DNA of 26,165 bases, from the NCBI GenBank assembly GCA_002751075.1, contig NAOQ01000667.1, positions 1 to 26,165 on the forward strand, written 5' to 3'. Below the pieces are notes generated by a model that had not been told where the DNA came from, searched no databases, and was given only the letters and a program-made list of their open reading frames with translations. This DNA is from Ichthyophonus hoferi (Eukaryota; Opisthokonta; Ichthyosporea; Ichthyophonida; Ichthyophonidae). The first letter of the stretch is position 1, and the number at the start of each line of letters is the position of its first letter. Below are positions 20,401-26,165 of this stretch, piece after piece. The position numbers and the translations under genes are program-made.

Positions 20401-21866
20401 AGTAGTATATATCATTTAATGTTATTTTATAGCATTTTATATTATTTTTTATTATTTTTTATATACTATATATTATAATAGGCTATATAAGAATGGACCC
20501 CACCAATATATAACAATATAGCAATACAAAGAACATTTATTTCATTATAAACCAACCATAAAAGTTATATGCAACTATATTTTAACACGGATCTCCTATA
20601 GGTGGATAATAGAGATATATATAAAGAGTTTAATTACACCATGGAATCCTCACCCCGTATACATACAGTTGATCATGGTATATTATTAGCCAAGGTTGGT
20701 TCTCTTAACTTTCTCCCTCCCTTTATATCGACTTCAACCTATACAGTAACTATCTCACCCATGTTCAGGGTGACAGTCGACTATTGCAAGCAGTGAATTT
20801 ATACCTATGTTATGTATATAGCTATAGCTATCTATATTTAACCCTTTATACCGTTAAACACTGGATATAATTGCTGGTTTGGATTTATATGTATGGATTA
20901 ATGATGAAATAACCTTACCCCACGATGTGATGTGCTGGGATATGGATTATACTCTCCAATGTTTCGTTTTTACGAGGTAAAAAATTACTACGAAATCCAT
21001 ATATCGGTGTAAATTGCAGCCTGATTATGGTTTTTTGTTTTGTTGGTATGTATACTTAAGAGGGAATGGTTGGCGAATGGTTGGTTACGAGGGCTGGAGT
21101 AAAGAGGAAAGAGATTAGCCATTTAAAGATTGACTTGGTGTGAGTTACTTGGGGTAGAAGAGAAAGCAAGTCGGTGTATGTATAAATTTCGAAAGACGGA
21201 AATTTATAGTAAGATGATACCTGTGATTAATGACTAGTCAAGTTGTAGTATAATAGTATGATAGTATGATCATATAATAATACAATAGTGGTTATTGTTG
21301 GAGCCATTATCTGGAGGTATGGTAGAGGTATAGATAGTTATTTAATATCGGTAAATGCATACATTTACCTGTACATCTATATATGGATTCTGTTACATCA
21401 AATATAGACATGTCTCTACATAGGCTTACATATGAGACTGCATATCTATAAGTGTGCATAGCATGATAAAGAAGCTACTACTAATCATAATGGTAGACCC
21501 ATTATTATCCGCATTTCAACCAATCCTAATATGTTGTTAAACTCTTTATTCCCTTCGTAATCTCATCATATAATAGCCATTCTTTTAACTTCAAAGCATT
21601 TAAAACCCTCTCTTGCACACAATTTTAATTGTATCATATTTCCTTACGTGTACGTTTATAATCCCTATTTGTTTGTTATGAGTGGGGTCATATCATATCA
21701 CATAATCTAATCTTCTTAACCCTATCAGCGCATTGGTGCAGCAGGTTACTACGAGGTTTCAGCCCGAGAGACACGAGGCCTTGTACAGTTATTAGAAGCG
21801 ATGTATGTATGTGCCTGGAATTCACGGCAACACCAGCAGCGTGGCTATTCAATTCTGTCTGACTAA
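17490..21866 (+). CDS. F-box protein fused to a Rho-like GTPase fold
   Basis: Exons: 17490-17939, 18838-18991, 19375-19459, 19988-20057, 20602-20694 and 21729-21866, all GT/AG and in phase, giving 329 residues. The F-box is at about residues 44-92 (IFSYLS 58-63, DL 66-67, VCKSW 73-77, LW 86-87), the Skp1-docking module of SCF ubiquitin ligases. A short linker with a W-R-x-L-F segment follows. From about residue 144 a Rho-type fold begins: beta strand IRLNIVG, P-loop GDRHCGKT (150-157), a switch I threonine at 175, MDSTDE (197-202) in place of WDTAGQE, PDVNIVCFS, TPFMLVALQVD (G4, D255) and YYEVSARETRGL (G5, SA 295-296). The stretch between G4 and G5 is 39 residues, the same as in Rac with its Rho insert helix. 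Positions equal to Rac G12, G60 and Q61 are R, D and E. There is no CAAX box or basic tail. No WD40 or LRR domain is present, so I infer that the Rho fold itself recruits partners. ATG 17490 is the first methionine after the TATA box; M34 is an alternative. Confidence 0.9.
18357..18374. repeat. (CT)n microsatellite in intron 1
   Basis: A run of about nine CT units lies in intron 1 (17940-18837) of the F-box-Rho gene. It is too far from the acceptor at 18837 to act as its pyrimidine tract. Confidence 0.8.
18607..18632. repeat. (AT)n microsatellite in intron 1
   Basis: About thirteen AT units lie in intron 1 of the F-box-Rho gene, 24 bp before the perfect palindrome at 18657-18686. The run is itself self-complementary, so the two together form a strongly structured stretch. 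Confidence 0.85.
18657..18686. repeat. Perfect 30-bp palindrome in intron 1
   Basis: The half-site CCTTGACTGTATATG is followed directly by its exact reverse complement, with no spacer. It could form a cruciform, or a hairpin in the pre-mRNA. It is not part of any element I recognise. Confidence 0.9.
19036..19154. repeat. (ATT)n trinucleotide microsatellite in intron 2
   Basis: An interrupted run of TAT/ATT units, with occasional GAC, GCT, ACC and ACT variants, fills about 120 bp of the 18992-19374 intron of the F-box-Rho gene. The open frame across it reads as polyisoleucine and is not coding. Confidence 0.9.
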
Positions 21867-22435
21867 GTGCAATGTGTTGTTGTCACTTGCATATAGTACA
21901 GTACAGGCAAGGAAGGAAGATCATACTGAAGCAATATGTATGGCCTAGTATCTAGTGTGGTAACGCAGTGCGTTGTGGCTTGCTCATAGGGTTGTGTGGC
22001 CTCTTTACGCATTTTTTTTTGTAGTTAGAGCATCTCTTGTTTTATTCATTTTATCATTTTTATTTAGTTATTTGTAAGAGTTCAGCCATCTCTTAGCTGT
22101 ACTTTGTAGTACGATATATATACTACTCCCTACATTATATTTTAAGTATAGGTGCTACGAGACATTTTGCAAACATATTGGTGTTGGTTTTCGTATGATA
22201 CAGTTTTATACACGCCGGGCCAGATTAGAGCCTTTTACCTCATTCATTTACAGTAATTGATTAGATATATATTTAGATAGGCACATATAGTAGTAAATGC
22301 ACATATTAGCATAATGGGTGAGAGTTACACCAATTGAATATAAATTTGACACTATACCGTTAAGAAAAATAAATGCTATTTATTTTTATAATCATTTGCG
22401 ATGATCTTATGTTTATCTTGATGGATTGGATGAAA
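21867..22435. other. 3' flank of the F-box-Rho gene
   Basis: This probably contains the 3' UTR. No AATAAA lies close to the stop; the first on this strand is at 22368-22373, about 500 nt downstream, so the true cleavage site may use a variant signal. No other gene is seen before the retroelement. Confidence 0.45.
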
Positions 22436-22468
22436 ATACTTGGTTTTTTTTTTTTGGAAACCAAGTAT
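22436..22468. repeat. Short hairpin with poly-T loop beside the retroelement
   Basis: ATACTTGGTTT (22436-22446) and its exact reverse complement AAACCAAGTAT (22458-22468) flank an 11-base loop of T residues ending GG. It lies just outside the recognisable part of the copia-like element. It may be chance or part of that element's flank. Confidence 0.6.
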
Positions 22469-22499
22469 AATGGTATGATAGCATGATAATTTGAGATTA

Positions 22500-24830
22500 T
22501 GATAATATACATGTTGTCCGGTCCATAGTAGACCTTGCATCCAAAGGCCCATAGTCGTTCAATAGGCGGCCAGGTTTTGTACCCGAGTTCATATGGTATG
22601 GCATTATTGGAGATAGATGATGTGGGGTTCATGTTGTGTGTATACTGCCACGTGGAAAGCATAGCGCCAGAGATAGGAGGACATGTTGGCTTGACTTAAG
22701 GCTGTATGGGACATCTGCAGGAGTTGATAATTCATTCTTTCACTTAGACCGTTGCTCGATGCTGCATAGGGCAGAGTAGTGAAGTGGGTGATTCCCTCTT
22801 CACAAAGATACGTTTGAAAAATATGCCAAGGTATTCTCATCCTTGATCTGTGCATGGATTGGCGAGTTTGAAAGGCAAGTGCAGGGATTCTGCTGTAACT
22901 TTAAAAGTTTTGAAGCACTTAGGAACTTTGCTTTTGTGAGTTTCCAAATGCAGTTGTGAAATGTGTGAAATCGTCAATAAACGTAACCATCCAACAGAAA
23001 TTTTCTTTCGATTTCCTAGGTGGGCCAGTGACATTCCTGTAAATTCCTTCCAATGCATCATGATGGGAATGTTCACGGGAATGCTCTCTGTAAACGCTGC
23101 CAGTGTGGAGCAGATGTGCATGCTGGTGCCAGAGTCTATCATGAAGCTTCTCTTTGAAAAACCCAATGATGTAGTGATCAAACCTGCATATGCAAGTGAG
23201 ATGATGGATCTTGAATGGAGCAACTATGAAGGTGAATAATGCTTACATTGGCCTGGGTTTGTAGCTTTATTTGTTGTAATTCTGCCCTAGTTTTCCCAAA
23301 ATTTGGAACACCTTGATGTTGAGTGCAATTCGCTGTGTTGTGATGAATGTTCTTCCCAGGATGATAATTACAATGAAATTTGAGCTGGGTTTTGGAATGT
23401 TTGTGACCGCTAGATGTCCTGTCCATTTTGTAAATAGTGATGTTTCATATGTCACTGGTTTTTTATGAGCCATTATTGTAAGACTTGTTATGCAAAAGAA
23501 ATCTTTATTTTGAGCCTCCAACCATGCAACTACACCCTTATACCATGGTAAATTGCAAATAACTCAAGAGTGGCAGCCAAAATCAAGTTATCGCGTAGTT
23601 GATGAATGGTATCGTGTAACTTGGTGGTGGCAGCTTTATAACATGCCATGAACATTGAAGCTAACTTGCCACTTTCCAGCTTGATGTTAAGAAACTCATC
23701 ATGCCACCCGGCAATAATATTAGCAGAGGTTACACCTAAAATCTTGGGCAGCTTTTTCATTTTGTCATATGAATTCCTGAAGGTTGGCATCCTCCAGAGT
23801 GGCATATTCACGTTCTGGTGTACTAACCAGATGATTGAGATAATAACATGCCAGAAGTTCTTCAAGACAATGAGTATTACCTGCCTGAAGATATTGACGT
23901 TCTTCAAAAATTAGAGCATTATAATATCGTGTGTTATATCCTTCAGATGTGATAAAAACATAAAGGCCTCTACTCCATTGGTAATAAGGAAATGTGCTGA
24001 ATGATAATTTCCAAAAGATCTTTGTAGGATTAATCCGCAATAAATACCTAGTAAGACTGTTGAGAAACTTAGTGCCCATGTTAGCTGAAGATGTGTGAGC
24101 ATATGGTTATGGAAAAAATCTGGATTGGGTGGGAGATGATGTTATGTGAGGTGGTACTGATGGTAATGCAGTGGTACTTGTGGGTGCAGTTTGATGGGGT
24201 GGAAACTGAGGATAATACTCCTAGTTTCACAAGGAGTCCTCAAACAAGACCCCATTAGAAAAGTTGAATTGAGCACAGGGGAGGGGATGAATTGCGTAGG
24301 TTTTGGGGCAATAGGTTATACAGGTGGTGACAGTTGTGAAACCAATGGAGAAGGTATTTTAGACGGCTTAATTCTCCTGAGAGGCCAATTGTTGTTAGAT
24401 CTGAGTCATTATCTGTTGTAAACGCAACAGAGATTCTTGGTGTAGCTGTTGTTGTTGTTGCAATTGCGTTACCATGGCTTCATGCCGCTTAGCATTAGCA
24501 TGTACCTCAGCTTTCAGATGAGTTATTTTACAAGTGGGTGACTCTGATAGAGAAGTGTTTTGTGGCTGGGACTCAAAATCAAACTGTGGTTGATCCGTAT
24601 TTATCATGGTAGGTATGTTGAGCAATAAATGTTCTGGATCATCAATAAAACCTGGAATGCTGGCAGGTTCTTGTCAGTGGACTTCTAAAAGATGAAGGTG
24701 TGTGTGCAATGGAGTTAACAAAAAGTACTTTCAGTGTTGTCAAAACTGCTGTTTCCGTGGATGAAGAGAACCGGGCAGGATATTTTCTGTATTCTAGAAT
24801 GCTGAGTTGCTGCCTATCTTGAATGGCCAA
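22500..24830 (-). mobile_element. Ty1/copia-type LTR retroelement, broken fossil
   Basis: Read on the - strand the parts come in the usual order of the family. A gag-like region includes a glutamine-rich coiled stretch (about 24400-24620) and a Cys/His knuckle (about 23315-23375). An aspartic protease signature DSGTS follows (about 23125-23140). Integrase-type sequence is at about 22510-22860, with motifs such as GITHF, NGLSERMN and LWAFGCKVYY, the last typical of copia integrases. The coding frame is interrupted in several places, so the element is not intact. No pair of long terminal repeats was found, and the outer limits are approximate. Its decayed state suggests an old insertion. Short open frames on the opposite strand across it are shadows. 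Confidence 0.8.
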
Positions 24831-25146
24831 AAACTCGTGGTCTTTTGTGTAGCCGAGTTGCTTTGCAATAGAAACGTGTTGGTCTATAACCCTATGAGAA
24901 TCTATGGGAGTTTTGTTGACTAGTCCACAGTTTCTTGGGATCTTAAATTGTTAATCATAATTGATTGCTGATAGATCTGTACTAGCATTAGTAATAGCTA
25001 ATTGGCTTGATTTATTTTCTATAGAATGCAATGTAGAGACAGGTGTATATGTTGGCTCTATCTCTGTTGAAGTGAATGAAGTCTATGGAGTTTGCATCCC
25101 TATCCAATAACCTAGGTTAGTTTGACTCAAAGTCATTGTTATTACT
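24831..25146. other. Flank between the retroelement and the large hairpin
   Basis: No gene or motif is recognised. It may be the untranslated end of the retroelement, but I could not match it to a second copy elsewhere in the window. Confidence 0.4.
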
Positions 25147-25329
25147 TGATAACTCAAGTTAGGTTTTCTTCATAATTATATACACTGATTCCATATGGAC
25201 TGGGATCGTTGATGTCGCTTCATGCTGATGATCTTCTTCTCCGATCCTCAGCATGAAGCGACATCAACGATCCCAGTCCATATGGAATCAGTGTATATAA
25301 CTATGAAGAAGACCAAAATTGAGTTATCA
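25147..25329. repeat. Near-perfect 82-bp-arm inverted repeat (hairpin)
   Basis: The left arm (25147-25228) and right arm (25248-25329) are reverse complements with about four mismatches, separated by a 19-base spacer. The inner 55 or so bases match exactly from CATGCTGA/TCAGCATG outward; all mismatches lie in the outer third, and weaker similarity continues some ten bases beyond. No coding sequence and no terminal motif of a known transposon class is seen. Possible natures are a small fold-back element, a hairpin RNA precursor, a recent inverted duplication, or a template-switch artefact. Confidence 0.9.
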
Positions 25330-26068
25330 TGTGATAGATTGGTTGTAGATGATTGGCTTAAGTTATTCTGGGTTAATTGAATTATTACTGACCTTGTAGC
25401 ACCAATACGTAATTCACCAGTAGCGTATTATATTTACAGCATGTGGTCAATTGATGATTTCAACCCTATTAGTGCATGCATGGTTCAATATAACAACGAA
25501 CAGGAATGTCTTGGACCATCTTGGCTCATGTCTCACATGGAAGTCTAAAATGAAGGGGCTCTCCATGGGAGATGGGGAGGTTTTTCAGTGATTTTATTCA
25601 AGGAGATGTTTAAAGTGAAATTTTATGAAAATGCTTTTTGACCACTTGAACATTTTCACGATTTACATTATTTTTGAACTAGTAATTAGGTTTACCTTAA
25701 TTTATTAACTACTGAGCCACTAATCTTGTAGTGCTCTAATTGATTGGTTGAGTTTATCTATAATTAAATTATTGGAGCGGGGGTTAAAATCAATTGGCGG
25801 GGACATACTTGTAAATATATCTCAGCTGCTGTTTCCCCATAGATCTAATATTGTTTATTGTAGTAGTATATCCTCAGCAATTGAGGAAAGAATGAGTGAG
25901 AAGAGTAGCGTAAGCAAAATCGTCTCCTTATAATAAGGAAATTGGTTTAAACACCAAATCTTAACTATCCTTGTGAAGACCATATTTAAGTATGCTGACA
26001 GATCAGTAGATCGGCCGGAAACTATGTAACGCCAACTGGGTCCATTGTTAAGACCGAAAAAAATGATT
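25330..26068. other. Gene-free region
   Basis: No supported gene. The 61-codon frame at 25748-25933 begins with TTG rather than ATG, and I cannot place it within a spliced gene. It could be an isolated exon, but nothing around it supports that. Confidence 0.45.
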
Positions 26069-26070
26069 TA

Positions 26071-26100
26071 CAGGGGTTTCTGAAAATAAATGGACATTTT
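26071..26100. mobile_element. Isolated transposon end related to the 15981-16478 element
   Basis: CAGGGGTTTCTG, preceded by TA at 26069-26070, is followed by AATAAATGGACATTTT. Both parts resemble the ends of the MITE-like element at 15981-16478, whose inverted right end starts CAGGGATTGTTCC and whose arms carry CAATAAATGGACATTTT. The rest of the element would lie beyond the window. Confidence 0.45.
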
Positions 26101-26104
26101 AAAC

Positions 26105-26107
<3 letters not shown>

Positions 26108-26165
<58 letters not shown>
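26108..26165. repeat. Terminal poly-A run, 58 nt
   Basis: The window closes with 58 uninterrupted A residues. It may be a homopolymer where assembly stopped, or the A-rich continuation of the element end just before it. No coding sequence ends here, so it is unlikely to be an mRNA tail. Confidence 0.8.

Noticed and set aside
23648-23914. Open frames on the + strand inside the copia-like element
   Set aside because: They are shadows of the gag-like sequence on the - strand.
22100-25100. Paired LTRs for the copia-like element
   Set aside because: I compared both flanks by eye and found no direct repeat or TG...CA pair that I could defend.
25748-25933. 61-codon + strand frame near the window end
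   Set aside because: It starts with TTG, has no clear domain, and shows no convincing partner exons.

Overview
This is an AT-rich eukaryotic window. It holds two intron-rich protein-coding genes on the + strand, a broken retroelement on the - strand, and several repeats and palindromes. There is no operon structure and no rRNA, tRNA or CRISPR. Both genes follow GT-AG splicing, with donors such as gtaagt, gtatgt and gtacgt. In each gene every proposed exon junction keeps the reading frame, which is the main evidence for the models. The organism is not identified. A three-repeat MYB with a short C-terminal motif resembling animal A/B/c-Myb, together with a Rho-type GTPase fold, suggests an opisthokont, perhaps an early holozoan. 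That is inference.

Layout. Positions 1-5900 have no convincing gene. They hold two diverged copies of an unclassified repeat (3335-3750 and 3964-4690); a third, shorter copy lies in an intron at 10208-10330. Positions 6015-6297 (- strand) could be a tiny two-exon gene, weakly supported. Positions 6500-6653 are a compact promoter with an E2F-type site, two CCAAT boxes, a TTTGAA (CHR-like) element and a TATA box. Positions 7220-14719 are a 16-exon, about 653-residue three-repeat MYB transcription factor. Positions 15981-16478 are a non-autonomous DNA transposon (MITE-like). Positions 17490-21866 are a six-exon gene for a 329-residue protein with an N-terminal F-box fused to a Rho-like GTPase fold. 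Positions 22500-24830 (- strand) are a broken Ty1/copia retroelement. Positions 25147-25329 are a near-perfect 82-bp-arm hairpin. The window ends in a likely transposon end followed by 58 A residues.

The most notable item is the F-box-Rho fusion. The first beta strand of the GTPase fold is encoded in the same exon as the F-box, and the P-loop is completed across the first splice junction, so this is one designed protein rather than two neighbouring genes. Several nucleotide-hydrolysis residues are replaced (the positions equivalent to Rac G12, G60 and Q61), and the C-terminus has no CAAX prenylation signal. In layout it parallels RhoBTB, a Rho fold joined to a Cul3-adaptor BTB domain, but with an F-box that would dock on Skp1-Cul1. 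I infer a soluble SCF ubiquitin-ligase adaptor that uses a Rho-like fold to choose its partners. I am not aware of a described family with this architecture, but I could not search.

The MYB gene carries the promoter signature of cell-cycle genes in animals and plants, fitting a B-Myb/3R-MYB role in G2/M transcription. Nothing in the sequence ties the two genes together beyond being tandem neighbours.
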